DNA of 58,481 nucleotides from Pseudomonadota bacterium (GCA_027623555.1 JAQBSZ010000024.1:1-58481), one strand, 5' to 3'; shown: positions 25,017 to 34,682, counted from the first letter of the stretch. Notes: generated by a model not told the origin, from the sequence alone. Made by a program: numbers and translations.

Positions 25017-27896
25017 TCAGGTATTCGCCTCTTTCAGCAGGGCGAGCTGTCGCTTAGAGAACTTTTCATGCCTGGATTGCCAATCAGATACGGAGGCGAC
25101 CTTGCTGACCTGGACGGCAGTTACTTTGTATTCAGGGCAATTCGTCGCCCAATCCGAGTTGTCCGTGGTTATTACATTCGCGCCGGATTCCGGATGATGA
25201 AACGTAGTGTAGAGAACACCGGGTTGCACCCGTTCGGTTATATCTGCGCTTAACACAGTCTCACCTGCCCGGCTCGACAGCTTGACCTTGTCTCCCTGCA
25301 CGACGCCGCGCTCTTCGGCGTCATGAGGATGAATCTCCAGCACGTCTTCAGCGTGCCAGCGCATATTTTCAGTGCGTCGAGTCTGGGCACCCACATTGTA
25401 CTGAGAAAGGATGCGTCCGGTTGTCAGCAGCAACGGGAAACGGCGCGTGACTTTTTCTGAGGTGGCAACAAATTCGGTAATGGCAAAGTAGCCCTGGCCC
25501 CGGACAAACTCATCCACATGCATAATAGGAGTGCCAGACGGGGCCGCATCGTTACAGGGCCATTGAATGGTGCCCTCTTCATCGAGGCGTTGGTAGCTCA
25601 CTCCCTTGAACGTTGGCGTGAGCGCGGCAATCTCATCCATGATCTCGGAGGGATGGCGGTAATTCATCGGGTAACCCAGAGCATTGGATAACGCCACCGT
25701 GCCTTCCCAGTCCGCCTTGCCTCCTAGTGGCGCCATGACCTTGCGTACCGGAGAGATTCTGCGTTCGGCATTGGTAAACGTACCATCTTTCTCCAGGAAC
25801 GAAGCGCCGGGCAGAAACACATGGGCAAACTTGGCAGTCTCGTTCAGGAAAATATCCTGCACGATGAGGCATTCAAGGCTGCGCAAAGCCTTTTCCACAT
25901 GCTGAATGTTAGGATCTGACTGAGCGATGTCCTCACCCTGGCAATACAGCCCCTTGAAGTGGCCAGCAACCGCCGCGTCGAACATATTTGGAATGCGCAG
26001 GCCCGGCTCACTGTCGATCTTCACTCCCCAGTGCTCTTCGAAGGGTTGTCGGACGCTGTCGATAGACACATGGCGATAGCCCGGTAGTTCATGGGGAAAG
26101 GAGCCCATGTCACAGGAACCCTGCACATTATTCTGCCCACGCAGGGGATTCACCCCGACACCTTCCCGGCCAATATTACCGGTCAGCATGGCGAGATTGG
26201 CGATACCCATGACCCCGGTCGAGCCCTGGCTATGCTCGGTGACACCCAATCCGTAGTAAATCGCCGCGTTCCCGGCCATGGCAAACAGTCGCGCTGCCCC
26301 GGCGATGCGTTCGGCGGGAATACCCGTTACCGTTGCCATCGCCTCGGGAGAATTGCGTTCCTCGCTGATGAATCTGCGCCATTGCTCGAAAGCGGGTTGT
26401 TCACAGCGCTTGGCAATAAATTCTTTCGCCTCCAGACCTTCTTTCACGATTACGTGAGCCATGGCATTTAACAGGGCCACGTTGGTACCAGGCAACAGGT
26501 TCAGATGATAGTCGCTCTCAACATGTGGACTTCTTACCAGGTCAATCTGGCGTGGATCGGCCACGATTAGCCTGGCCCCCTCCCGCAGACGCTTCTTCAT
26601 GCGCGATGCGAAAACCGGATGCGCATCGGTTGGGTTGGCGCCGATTACCATGATGACATCGGTCTTATCCACGGAATCGAAAGTCTGGGTGCCGGCGGAC
26701 TCGCCCAGGGTGGTTTTCAAACCATATCCTGTGGGTGAGTGACAGACCCGGGCGCAGGTATCGACATTGTTATTGCCAAAGGCGGCTCGCACCAGTTTCT
26801 GCACCAGGTAGGTCTCTTCGTTGGTGCAGCGCGACGAGGTAATGCCACCTACTGAATTACGCCCATAGCGTTGTTGAATCTTGCGAATACGCTCCGCCGC
26901 GAAGGTTACTGCCTGGTCCCAGGATACCTGCTGCCAGGGCTCATCGATGCTGTGGCGAATCATTGGCGTCGTGACGCGATCGGGGTGAGTGGCGTAGCCG
27001 AAAGCGAATCGGCCTTTAACACAGGAATGGCCACGATTTGCCTGACCGCCTTTGTAGGGCACCATGCGGACAATCTGATCGCCTTTGAGTTCGGCCTTGA
27101 AGGTGCAACCTACGCCGCAATAGGCGCAGGTTGTCAGTACGCTGTGTTCAGGTATTCCAGCCTCGATTACCGAGTTTTCCATCAGTGTAGATGTAGGACA
27201 GGCCTGCACACAGGCGCCACATGCCACACATTCTGAGTCCATGAAGGGTTCGTCCTGGCCTGCTACTACCTTGGAAGCAAACCCACGCCCATCGATAGTC
27301 AGCGCATAGGTCCCCTGAACTTCTGCGCAGGCGCGCACGCAGCGCGAACAGACGATGCACTTGCTGGCTTCAAAGGTGAAATAGGTATGGCTGGAATCGG
27401 TTGGTGCATCGAGGTGATTCGCACCGGCATAGCCGTAGCGCACTTCGCGAAGACCGACCTCGCCTGCCACGTCCTGCAGTTCACAATCACCATTGGCTGC
27501 ACAAGTCAGGCAGTCCAGTGGATGGTCGGAGATATACAACTCCATCACGTTGCGCCTGAGTTTCGCCAGTGGAGCGGTCTGGGTGCGCACCACCTGGCCC
27601 TCTTCTACTGGAGTAATACAGGAAGCAGGGAAGCCCTTGCGTCCCTCGATCTGCACCAGGCAGATCCGACAGGAGCCGAAAGCTTGCAGCGAATCGGTGG
27701 CACACAACTTGGGAATATTGATATCCAGTTGCGCGGCGGCACGCATGATCGAAGTCCCGGCCGGCACGGTGATCTCTGCACCGTCAATGGTCAGGCTCAC
27801 CAGTTCGGTAGTGGCATCTATTGAAGGCGCTGGCGTGCCATAATCCTTGTTCGGATTGCTCTGCGGCTGTTGAGAAGGATCGAAATACTGCAGCAT
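25017..27896 (-). CDS. fdsA: NAD-dependent formate dehydrogenase alpha subunit FdsA
   Basis: A 959-residue molybdenum catalytic subunit oxidising formate to CO2. An N-terminal NuoG-like region carries an FeS site (CATDSLQAFGSCRICLV), then HPLDCLTCAANGDCELQ, CIVCSRCVRAC and CVACGACVQACPTS clusters. The molybdopterin domain starts with CAYCGVGC. The metal ligand is a cysteine, in TCARVCHSPT, not selenocysteine. A C-terminal molybdopterin dinucleotide-binding domain (LLTTGRILSQYNVGAQ) completes it. GAGG lies five to six bases before ATG 27896. FdsG and FdsB pass electrons to NAD. Confidence 0.95.
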   Translation of the reverse strand: MLQYFDPSQQPQSNPNKDYGTPAPSIDATTELVSLTIDGAEITVPAGTSIMRAAAQLDINIPKLCATDSLQAFGSCRICLVQIEGRKGFPASCITPVEEGQVVRTQTAPLAKLRRNVMELYISDHPLDCLTCAANGDCELQDVAGEVGLREVRYGYAGANHLDAPTDSSHTYFTFEASKCIVCSRCVRACAEVQGTYALTIDGRGFASKVVAGQDEPFMDSECVACGACVQACPTSTLMENSVIEAGIPEHSVLTTCAYCGVGCTFKAELKGDQIVRMVPYKGGQANRGHSCVKGRFAFGYATHPDRVTTPMIRHSIDEPWQQVSWDQAVTFAAERIRKIQQRYGRNSVGGITSSRCTNEETYLVQKLVRAAFGNNNVDTCARVCHSPTGYGLKTTLGESAGTQTFDSVDKTDVIMVIGANPTDAHPVFASRMKKRLREGARLIVADPRQIDLVRSPHVESDYHLNLLPGTNVALLNAMAHVIVKEGLEAKEFIAKRCEQPAFEQWRRFISEERNSPEAMATVTGIPAERIAGAARLFAMAGNAAIYYGLGVTEHSQGSTGVMGIANLAMLTGNIGREGVGVNPLRGQNNVQGSCDMGSFPHELPGYRHVSIDSVRQPFEEHWGVKIDSEPGLRIPNMFDAAVAGHFKGLYCQGEDIAQSDPNIQHVEKALRSLECLIVQDIFLNETAKFAHVFLPGASFLEKDGTFTNAERRISPVRKVMAPLGGKADWEGTVALSNALGYPMNYRHPSEIMDEIAALTPTFKGVSYQRLDEEGTIQWPCNDAAPSGTPIMHVDEFVRGQGYFAITEFVATSEKVTRRFPLLLTTGRILSQYNVGAQTRRTENMRWHAEDVLEIHPHDAEERGVVQGDKVKLSSRAGETVLSADITERVQPGVLYTTFHHPESGANVITTDNSDWATNCPEYKVTAVQVSKVASVSDWQSRHEKFSKRQLALLKEANT

Positions 27897-27924
27897 AAAT
27901 GCCTCGAGTAGTCAGTAACGCGAT

Positions 27925-29484
27925 TCAGGTACTGGTTTTGAAATCAGCGGCGAAGTGTTTGAGTGCGCTTCTGACCGGAAATGGCGTCATCCCGCCCATA
28001 GCACAGAGCGAACCGTCCACCATGGTATCGCAAAGTTCTTCGAGTAATTCGATGGATTGGGCTATTTTTGCATTCATTTCCGGAGTTTCTGCGGCATTGC
28101 GAATCTGGTCGATGACTTCGACGCCCCGCACCGATCCGATCCGACAGGGCGTGCATTTGCCGCAGGACTCGATAGCGCAGAATTCCATGGAGAACCTGGC
28201 CTGCTCACGCATATCCACACTTGCATCGAAGGCAACGACACCGCCATGGCCAAGCAAGGCACCAATTGCCAGAAACGCCTCGTAATCCAGCAGGGTATCC
28301 CATTGACTCTCCGGCAGATACGCGCCCAGAGGTCCGCCAACTTGCACGGCGCGCATAGGTTTGCCGGTTCGGGTACCACCTCCGAAATCTTCCAGCAGAG
28401 TCCGCAGCGTCGACCCGAACGCCAGCTCCACCAATCCGGCGTGCTTGATATTACCCGCCAATTGAAATGGCAGCGTGCCGCGGGAGCGATCCATGCCATA
28501 CGCCGCATATGACTGCGGCCCATTCGCTAGAATCGTCGGCACCGAAGCCAGCGAGATAACATTGTTAATCACCGAAGGTTTCCCGAACAAACCCGCAATG
28601 GCCGGCAGCGGGGGCTTGGGCCTGACCTCACCGCGCCTGCCTTCCAGGCTTTCCAGCATGGACGTTTCCTCGCCACAGATATAGGCACCGGCTCCCAGGC
28701 GCAGCACCAGTTCAAAGTGATGCTTGCTTGCGGCCACACTCGGTCCGAGATAACCCCTGGCGCGGGCCAGAGCGATGGCTTCGACCAGAATCTGCCTGGC
28801 GAGCGGGTATTCTTCGCGCAGGTAGATATAGCCCGTGTCGGCACCCACGGCCAGACCGGCGATGAGCATGCCTTCGATCAGGCAAAACGGGTCAGATTCC
28901 ATGAGCATGCGGTCGGAATAGGTTCCCGAGTCACCTTCATCGGCGTTGCAGACGATGTATTTCTGATCCGCCGCCGTATCCAGCACAGTCTGCCACTTGA
29001 TGCCAGTGGGAAACGCGGCCCCACCGCGCCCTCGCAAGCCTGATTCGGTGACGCAACGAACAATATCCTGGGCCGGCATTGCCAGTGCCGCGTGCAATCC
29101 CTTGAACCCTTCATGGGCGATATAGTCATCGATAGAAAGCGGATCGACCACGCCGACCCGCGCAAAGGTGAGACGTTGTTGGTTCTTCAGAAAAGGAATT
29201 TCTTCGACAGCGCCGAGGCAGGCGGGATGTTCGGTATTGCCTTGCCAACAGCGCGTGGCCATAAAGTCGTCTACTTTGTCGACGGTTATCGGTCCAAAGG
29301 CGATGCGCCCTTTTGCTGATTCTATCTCCAGGAGCGGCTCGAGCCAGTACAGACCCCGAGAGCCGTTGCGCACGATTTCCAGGGGCAAAGTTTGCGCATT
29401 GATCAACCGCTGCACGGCCGCAGCGACTTTGTCAGCCCCCAATGAACAGGCCGTCGTATCCCGAGGTATATAGAGCTTAACCAT
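27925..29484 (-). CDS. fdsB: NAD-dependent formate dehydrogenase beta subunit FdsB
   Basis: A 519-residue NuoF-like diaphorase subunit. GRGGAAFPTGIKW (about 172) is the FMN/NADH region, GAYICGEETSMLESLEGRRG the nucleotide loop, and ESCGKCTPCRIGS the four-cysteine FeS site. The N-terminal about 100 residues resemble a thioredoxin-like NuoE-type domain, usual in FdsB. It transfers electrons from FdsA to NAD. It overlaps fdsG by eight bases and precedes fdsA by 28. Confidence 0.95.
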   Translation of the reverse strand: MVKLYIPRDTTACSLGADKVAAAVQRLINAQTLPLEIVRNGSRGLYWLEPLLEIESAKGRIAFGPITVDKVDDFMATRCWQGNTEHPACLGAVEEIPFLKNQQRLTFARVGVVDPLSIDDYIAHEGFKGLHAALAMPAQDIVRCVTESGLRGRGGAAFPTGIKWQTVLDTAADQKYIVCNADEGDSGTYSDRMLMESDPFCLIEGMLIAGLAVGADTGYIYLREEYPLARQILVEAIALARARGYLGPSVAASKHHFELVLRLGAGAYICGEETSMLESLEGRRGEVRPKPPLPAIAGLFGKPSVINNVISLASVPTILANGPQSYAAYGMDRSRGTLPFQLAGNIKHAGLVELAFGSTLRTLLEDFGGGTRTGKPMRAVQVGGPLGAYLPESQWDTLLDYEAFLAIGALLGHGGVVAFDASVDMREQARFSMEFCAIESCGKCTPCRIGSVRGVEVIDQIRNAAETPEMNAKIAQSIELLEELCDTMVDGSLCAMGGMTPFPVRSALKHFAADFKTST

Positions 29485-30004
29485 GGGTATCGCCCCGTGA
29501 CATCTTTCTCACTTCTACGGCATCGGCGCTCAACTCGGCAACGATCGCATCGAAGCTGTCGGCATCTACATTACCGAACACCTTGTCACCCACCCGGATA
29601 GCCGGAGAACAGGCACAATTGCCCAGGCAATAAACGGGTAGCAGAGTAACTGCACCGTTTGCAGTCGTTTCATTGAAGTCGACTCCGAGAGAACGTTTGG
29701 CATGGGCCTGCAGCGTGCGACTCCCCATAGCCTGACAGGACTCAGCCCGACAGATCTGCACAGTGAGACGTCCGGGTGGACTGGAACGAAAATGATGATA
29801 GAAACTGACTACGCCGTGCACTTCGGCCCGCGAGAGATTCAGCCCCAGAGCGATTATCGGCAAGGCTTCCGAGGAGACATAGCCGAATGCCTCCTGTACA
29901 GCATGCAGGATGGGCAACAGTGCACCGGGCTGTGCCGCGTGCGCCTGAACAATGCGCTTTACCGACTGCGTAAAATCGCTCTGTGGATTAGCCGCTTCAC
30001 TCAT
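29477..30004 (-). CDS. fdsG: NAD-dependent formate dehydrogenase gamma subunit FdsG
   Basis: A 175-residue NuoE-like 2Fe-2S protein. The four ligands appear as CRAESC and CLGNCAC. Helical blocks before them (GALLPILHAVQEAFGYVSSEAL, HGVVSFYHHF) are typical. It is first in the operon fdsG-B-A-fdhD-fdsD; about 49 bases separate it from the upstream beta-propeller gene, so it may be partly co-transcribed with that gene. No LysR-type fdsR regulator is present beside it. Confidence 0.93.
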   Translation of the reverse strand: MSEAANPQSDFTQSVKRIVQAHAAQPGALLPILHAVQEAFGYVSSEALPIIALGLNLSRAEVHGVVSFYHHFRSSPPGRLTVQICRAESCQAMGSRTLQAHAKRSLGVDFNETTANGAVTLLPVYCLGNCACSPAIRVGDKVFGNVDADSFDAIVAELSADAVEVRKMSRGDTHG

Positions 30005-30053
30005 TGAATTTGTCTGTTGAGACGTTCACTGGATTCCGTTTACTGTGTTTTTA

Positions 30054-31070
30054 TCAGGGGGCAGCAAAGCGCGCGATACGATCGCCACCGGCGATGCCAC
30101 CGACCCAGATCTCATCATCGACCTGGATGGCGACTGTGCCCAGAATCAGGTGTGCATTGGAAGGGTAATTGACAATCAGTTGGGCAGAGAGCGTCTCAGG
30201 ATCTACACGCGTCACTCGTGAGGAGACTCCGTCACACTGCCGCTGATTCATGCACTGAATTATCGAGCTCATCTCGGGACCCACATGCCCTGCCGCAAAG
30301 AGTGTTCCGTCAGGTGCCCAGCGCACATTATCGATATGATGACCCACGTCGACTGATTGTTTCTGTACCTGAACCTGCCCTCGGGACAAGCGAATCAACG
30401 ACCGGGTACCCCAGCCACCAATATAGAACCAACGGCCATCAGCGGAAACTTCCAGGCCATTCGGTCCGGCCGTCTCACTGCCCGGTACCTCGGTCCAGTC
30501 CTGACCAGGCTGCCATTCCCACACTGCACCGCTTGGCAATTGCATATGAGTGGCGGCGATGCCTCCCCCCGGCAAACCGACTACCGAGTTGAAGACCACG
30601 GACTCGGGCGCCATTACACACCCGACCCAGGTCAGGGAAGGCGCTGTTCCGGCCCTGTCGATAATAAACACCTCGATGGCTTCACGTGCACCGTGGCGAA
30701 CCACATACAAGGTTTGCGACCCATCGGCTTCTCGAACAAGGTTGATACCATGGGGTCTGAATCCACTCATGTCTGGTCCGCTGCATCCGCCATACATAGC
30801 AGTGTCGTGTTGCGGGCGGGCATTCGCAGTGGGATACAGAACGCTGGAACTGAAATCGCGGGTATCAGCCAGGTACAGAAAGCCATCATCTTCCATACCA
30901 GAGGCGATTAACCAGGGCGAATCGGGCACCACGGCCAGGTCTTCCGGACTCACCGGCCCACAGAGAAAGCGCACGTCACCGTCAGCTTCACAGTCGGCGG
31001 CAAGGCTAATTGATGACGCTAGCAGCGCGCCAGCGGCACAACAGGACAACAATAGTAGACGTGGACTCAT
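30054..31070 (-). CDS. Secreted SMP-30/gluconolactonase-like beta-propeller protein
   Basis: The start is taken at ATG 31070 (MSPRLLLLSCC), which follows AGGA closely and gives a good signal peptide ending near SLAADC; upstream ATG 31094 and GTG 31100 are alternatives. The mature part has repeated beta-propeller-like blocks (PHGINLVREADGSQTLYVVRHG, GPNGLEVSADGRWFYIGGWG, HHIDNVRWAPDGTLFAAGHVG, LGTVAIQVDDEIWVGGIAGG), as in SMP-30 or paraoxonase-like esterases. Two or three cysteine pairs suggest disulfides. Substrate unknown. It lies upstream of fdsG on the same strand without obvious link to formate. Confidence 0.7.
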   Translation of the reverse strand: MSPRLLLLSCCAAGALLASSISLAADCEADGDVRFLCGPVSPEDLAVVPDSPWLIASGMEDDGFLYLADTRDFSSSVLYPTANARPQHDTAMYGGCSGPDMSGFRPHGINLVREADGSQTLYVVRHGAREAIEVFIIDRAGTAPSLTWVGCVMAPESVVFNSVVGLPGGGIAATHMQLPSGAVWEWQPGQDWTEVPGSETAGPNGLEVSADGRWFYIGGWGTRSLIRLSRGQVQVQKQSVDVGHHIDNVRWAPDGTLFAAGHVGPEMSSIIQCMNQRQCDGVSSRVTRVDPETLSAQLIVNYPSNAHLILGTVAIQVDDEIWVGGIAGGDRIARFAAP

Positions 31071-31244
31071 AGATCCTAATTTCCTCTCAGGCATGCTCAC
31101 AGAGAATAAAAGCTATCCCGGGTGAAGTCCATCGCCCTGGAGAATGCATTGAGAGTACGTGAAAGGTGGGCAGGTTCAGGCTAGAGGACCCAGTACAGGC
31201 CGAATAAATAAGAAGCCCGATAATAGACCTGATATTAGCCCCAA

Positions 31245-31277
31245 CAAAAAACCCCAACCGCTAAGCGTCTGAGGTTT
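31245..31277 (-). terminator. Likely rho-independent terminator of the DUF4252 operon
   Basis: On the minus strand AAACCTCA and TGGGGTTT (paired with one G-T wobble) enclose GACGCTTAGCGGT, followed by TTTTTTG. It lies 85 bases after the stop of the 31362 gene. The remaining sequence in 31071-31361 shows no gene. Confidence 0.6.
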
Positions 31278-31361
31278 ACTTATTCAGCTACTCCAATCTG
31301 GATTGAGCCGCTGTTTGCATCGCGAGGTGGCGGCTCAGTTCAGAGCAAATGTTTTATCGAC

Positions 31362-31889
31362 TCATCCTGAGGTATATACCCCTCGGTGCCCCTTGGCAGG
31401 GGATACGGCATACTTCAGCATATCGCTAAGGTCGCCATCCATATTGATGAGCACCAGTTCATCCCGCTGGAACACGAATACAGAGACTGCCTCAAGCATG
31501 TTCTCTTCGATATTCAAGCCAACATAAACCCAGACCTGTTCATCGTCTTCCTTTACCTTGACGATTCTCTCCCACACAAGAAGGGAATCTTTCGCCTGTA
31601 ATGAAGCGGCAAAAGTCTCATCGGTAAAATTGACGTAACCGCCACGGGGATGAACCTGATAGACCGCGACCTGTAGATGATCGACATCGGAGAGATCGGC
31701 TTCGTTGCGAGTAACCACGTCCAGAAAATCAAACAGACCCCCACCCATCACCAGGCCCATTTCCTTCTGCAGGGAGATTTCCGGCATCTGCGCAGCAATG
31801 GAATCACGAACCGGCCTGAATGGCCGGTCGGTAAAGGATAGGCATGATGTACACAACGCCAGCATTAAAACGATAACCAGGTTTTTCAT
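31362..31889 (-). CDS. DUF4252-type exported protein (first copy)
   Basis: A 175-residue protein with a signal-like N terminus containing CTSC; it may be a lipoprotein, but the lipobox is not canonical. The body (LQVAVYQVHPRGGYVNF, WERIVKVKEDDEQVWVYV, MLEAVSVFVFQRDELVLINMDGDLS) shares the WERVV..RE..E.V.VY and LVLIN..GD pattern with the adjacent second copy, matching DUF4252. Function unknown. It is the last gene of the sigma/anti-sigma module, 33 bases after the second copy, and probably a target or output of that module. Confidence 0.7.
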   Translation of the reverse strand: MKNLVIVLMLALCTSCLSFTDRPFRPVRDSIAAQMPEISLQKEMGLVMGGGLFDFLDVVTRNEADLSDVDHLQVAVYQVHPRGGYVNFTDETFAASLQAKDSLLVWERIVKVKEDDEQVWVYVGLNIEENMLEAVSVFVFQRDELVLINMDGDLSDMLKYAVSPAKGHRGVYTSG

Positions 31890-31922
31890 TGTTGGACCCC
31901 GATTCAGTTTCAGTAGTGAGGC

Positions 31923-32489
31923 TTAGTTGTCATCCGCATCGATATCTATATCAACCAACTCATCGATATTGAAACGACGGCCCAGTGCGCTGATGTCATC
32001 GGTGCTGATGTCACCGACAATATTCACCAGAACCGTTTCGCCCGGTTCAGCAACCATGATTGCAATCCCGTAAATGACATCGGCGTCATCGGAGATTCGG
32101 AAGTAGACATCGACATGCTCGGGATTTTCCCGCACCCGCACTACCCGCTCCCAACCCTGCTCATCAAGATCATTGGCGATCGTGCTCATAGAGTCGGCAA
32201 TCTCACTCACATCTATTGCACTGCTCTCGAAAACATTCACAGTGACGCGTAACAGCTTGGAAATGAAGTCGGCGGCTTGTTCGTCTTCGCTGCGAATCAA
32301 GTTCGTTATCATGTTCAGCAGCGGCGCCTTCAGGCTCACCTCAACATTCGGCTCTACGTTGGCAATCGCCGTGAGCACAGAGAAATCCACATAGCCCGGA
32401 TGATTGGCAACATCACTATCGGCGGCCATGACCACCGGAATAATTCCAATACACACCAGCGGTAGCATTACTGCCATTAACATTTTCAT
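31923..32489 (-). CDS. DUF4252-type exported protein (second copy)
   Basis: A 188-residue protein with a signal peptide ending near VVMAADS. Conserved blocks are WERVVRVRENPEHVDVYFRI, GIAIMVAEPGETVLVNIVGDIS and a C-terminal acidic tail. GAGG stands seven bases before ATG 32489. It is the paralogue of the gene after it, probably a duplicate. It follows the anti-sigma gene by 44 bases on the same strand. Confidence 0.72.
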   Translation of the reverse strand: MKMLMAVMLPLVCIGIIPVVMAADSDVANHPGYVDFSVLTAIANVEPNVEVSLKAPLLNMITNLIRSEDEQAADFISKLLRVTVNVFESSAIDVSEIADSMSTIANDLDEQGWERVVRVRENPEHVDVYFRISDDADVIYGIAIMVAEPGETVLVNIVGDISTDDISALGRRFNIDELVDIDIDADDN

Positions 32490-32533
32490 ACACTTACCTC
32501 GCTTAAAATCCTGTTATTAAACCTGTCTGACAA

Positions 32534-33166
32534 CTAAATTGGATCATCCTGTAACCGATCTTGTCTTCTGGAACTGGCTCTTTCAAATGAAGCATTTAAA
32601 GAGTCCTGCAACGGAGTAATCAGGAAACGGTCACCGATCATAACTTCTGTTCGTTGGCTAACCTGGTTCAGATAATCGATGGCCAGATTCAAATCCTGTA
32701 AAGCCTTCGCAATATCCTCTGGAGAAAATTCTTCAACTTGCTCACCAGCAGAATGCTCGGCGACCATTGGCACGTTTAGTGATTGTTCTGTGAGTACTGG
32801 AAATACCGTAATGGCGACTACTGCAACGGCAGCCAGCGGCAGTGCGTAGCGCGCAAACACCGGAGTACTACTCAACATCGCTCCCAGTTGCGACCAGATA
32901 GAAGAGCTGGTGGTTTCCGGAGCAATAGCAGGGCCATTTGCGAGCCTGTGAATGGGCTCCAGCACATTTTCCTCACAGTCAATCAGTGGCAAATCCAAAA
33001 TCGCATCCTGCACTGTCTGCGCATAATGAAATTCATTAGCGCAGGCTTTACACTGATGAATATGGGAAGTAAACGTCTCCCGTTGCGGAGCGCTCAAGTC
33101 ATCATCAATGAAACTGTCAATTTGCAGTTGTATGAAATAGCACTGTGAATCGCTGTTGGTCGCCAT
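32534..33166 (-). CDS. Zinc-finger anti-sigma factor
   Basis: A 210-residue membrane protein. Residues about 15-40 have the ZAS motif, with the H-x3-C-x2-C in HIHQCKAC, which binds zinc and holds the ECF sigma factor. One membrane helix follows at about 105-127 (YALPLAAVAVVAITVFPVL), then a periplasmic domain (EDIAKALQDLNLAIDYLNQVS). This topology is typical of anti-sigma factors that respond to an envelope signal. It lies 84 bases behind the sigma factor gene on the same strand. The signal is unknown. Confidence 0.82.
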   Translation of the reverse strand: MATNSDSQCYFIQLQIDSFIDDDLSAPQRETFTSHIHQCKACANEFHYAQTVQDAILDLPLIDCEENVLEPIHRLANGPAIAPETTSSSIWSQLGAMLSSTPVFARYALPLAAVAVVAITVFPVLTEQSLNVPMVAEHSAGEQVEEFSPEDIAKALQDLNLAIDYLNQVSQRTEVMIGDRFLITPLQDSLNASFERASSRRQDRLQDDPI

Positions 33167-33250
33167 CTCTCTTCTCTCTATTAGGCTCTAAGTCTATTAG
33201 GCTCTAAAATTTCTGTAACTTACTGTTCCGGGCCAATTCCCAATTCTTGC

Positions 33251-33880
33251 CTAGTCTGATCTTGCTTGTTGTATATCAGACGTGGATTCTGCCACCGTGT
33301 TACTACTCGCACCGCCGTAATTTTCAAACAGCTGGCGCAGCTGTGGATTCTCTCTGAGTTTGCGCCGCGAGCGATGCAGATACACTTTCACCTGGCTTTC
33401 ACTAATATCTAAAATTTTCTGAATCTCAGCGTAACTCAATCCCTGGATATCGCGCATGATGACAATACTGCGAAACGGATCATCGAGTGATTGAATTGCC
33501 GCCATCAATAGCTGTTTGAATGCCTGCTCATCGATGGTCTTGCCATGCTCTTCGCTGCTCGCCTGATCTGAAACATCGGCGTAATCGTCGACATGCTTTT
33601 GAATCGATCTGTTCTTGCGCACATGGTCAATCACCGCATTATGTGTAACGCGCATCAACCAGGCACCCAACTTGCTGTGATCGATCTTCTGCCAGTGTTG
33701 CCACAGCTTGATGAACACTTCCTGGGTAACATCCTCGGCATCCTGCCGGGCGCGCAGACTATAGTGGGCAAAGGAAAATATCCGTTGCCTGTGCTGATCT
33801 ATAGCCTGCCGGTATTGAGTCTGCATTTGATTAAAAAGACGGGAGGAGTGAGAAAAGGTTACAGGAATCTGCCACAGCAC
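33251..33880 (-). CDS. ECF-type RNA polymerase sigma factor (RpoE-like)
   Basis: A sigma-70 family factor of about 191-209 residues. Region 2 includes LRARQDAEDVTQEVFIKLWQHW and LGAWLMRVTHNAVIDHVRK. Region 4 includes LSYAEIQKILDISESQVKVYLHRSRRKLRE. The GTG at 33880 or the ATG at 33826 (MQTQYRQAI) may be the start; the latter aligns better with the family and the former has no RBS. The downstream zinc-finger gene is its likely anti-sigma factor. A perfect palindrome AGCGC-AGA-GCGCT lies just upstream. Confidence 0.87.
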   Translation of the reverse strand: MLWQIPVTFSHSSRLFNQMQTQYRQAIDQHRQRIFSFAHYSLRARQDAEDVTQEVFIKLWQHWQKIDHSKLGAWLMRVTHNAVIDHVRKNRSIQKHVDDYADVSDQASSEEHGKTIDEQAFKQLLMAAIQSLDDPFRSIVIMRDIQGLSYAEIQKILDISESQVKVYLHRSRRKLRENPQLRQLFENYGGASSNTVAESTSDIQQARSD

Positions 33881-34001
33881 ACTAGATTCAGCGCTCTGCG
33901 CTGAAAATCAACGGCTTAAAGTGGTGTTCTGTCTCATCGAAGAGCGTCGGATCAGCCTGTGTTGCTATACTGGCTGCCAATAATAATAAACGGCTCCTTG
34001 A

Positions 34002-34682
34002 ATGCCCATGCCCAGATTTCGACTAGTCTTCCTCGTTTGCTCATTACTCATCGCACCCACCTGTCTGAGGGCGGCGGAAGATACCGTTATCCTGGCTGAT
34101 GGCGTCGCAATCAAGGTGCTGTTTTTCCAGCCTCAGGAAACCGTAACTCCACCGCTGGCGGTACTTGTTTCTGGCGGCTCGAATAACGAGTTCATGGCAC
34201 GGGCACAATTCTGGCTTGGCAAGGAACTGGTGGAACGCGGTTGGGCAGTAGCGGTCCCCATCTCGCCCCAGGGCAGGACGTATTTCATCGACAGTCCCGG
34301 CCTCTTCCCGGAGATTATCGCCAGTCTGCACAACAGTCATTCACTTAAACGCGGTAAGACTCTATTGGTTGGTATATCCAGTGGAGGCAGTGCCGCGCTG
34401 GCTATTGCGGCGCAGCAACCCGAGCACTACCTGGGCGTGGTAGCGACTCCAGGTCGACTCTATGACGAAGAGAAGCTGCAGTCGCTAAATGGCTTGCCAA
34501 TCTATCTGAGGATTGGTGAGAAAGATAATTTCCGCTGGAATAATAAGCTCGGCAGCACGGTGGATTTCCTGCACAGCGCTGGCGCCAACGTCGATGCGGC
34601 AATTGTGCCGGACGCCCGCCATATATTCCCCCTGGACTGGGAAAATCTGGAAGAGTGGCTGGAAAAAGCGCAGCTGCCCTGA
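34002..34682 (+). CDS. Secreted alpha/beta hydrolase
   Basis: A 226-residue protein with a signal peptide (FLVCSLLIAPTCLRAAED). The nucleophile elbow is GISSGG (about 126-131), with candidate acid in EKDNF and catalytic histidine in DARHIFPL. An oxyanion region VSGGSN is seen at about 58-63. The substrate is unknown; esterase or carboxymethylenebutenolidase-like activity is a guess. It is transcribed away from the sigma factor and stands alone. Confidence 0.7.
   Translation: MPMPRFRLVFLVCSLLIAPTCLRAAEDTVILADGVAIKVLFFQPQETVTPPLAVLVSGGSNNEFMARAQFWLGKELVERGWAVAVPISPQGRTYFIDSPGLFPEIIASLHNSHSLKRGKTLLVGISSGGSAALAIAAQQPEHYLGVVATPGRLYDEEKLQSLNGLPIYLRIGEKDNFRWNNKLGSTVDFLHSAGANVDAAIVPDARHIFPLDWENLEEWLEKAQLP

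Noticed and set aside
28800..30000. Respiratory complex I genes (nuoE/nuoF)
   Set aside because: The NuoE- and NuoF-like genes stand beside a molybdopterin subunit, fdhD and fdsD, which defines a soluble formate dehydrogenase.
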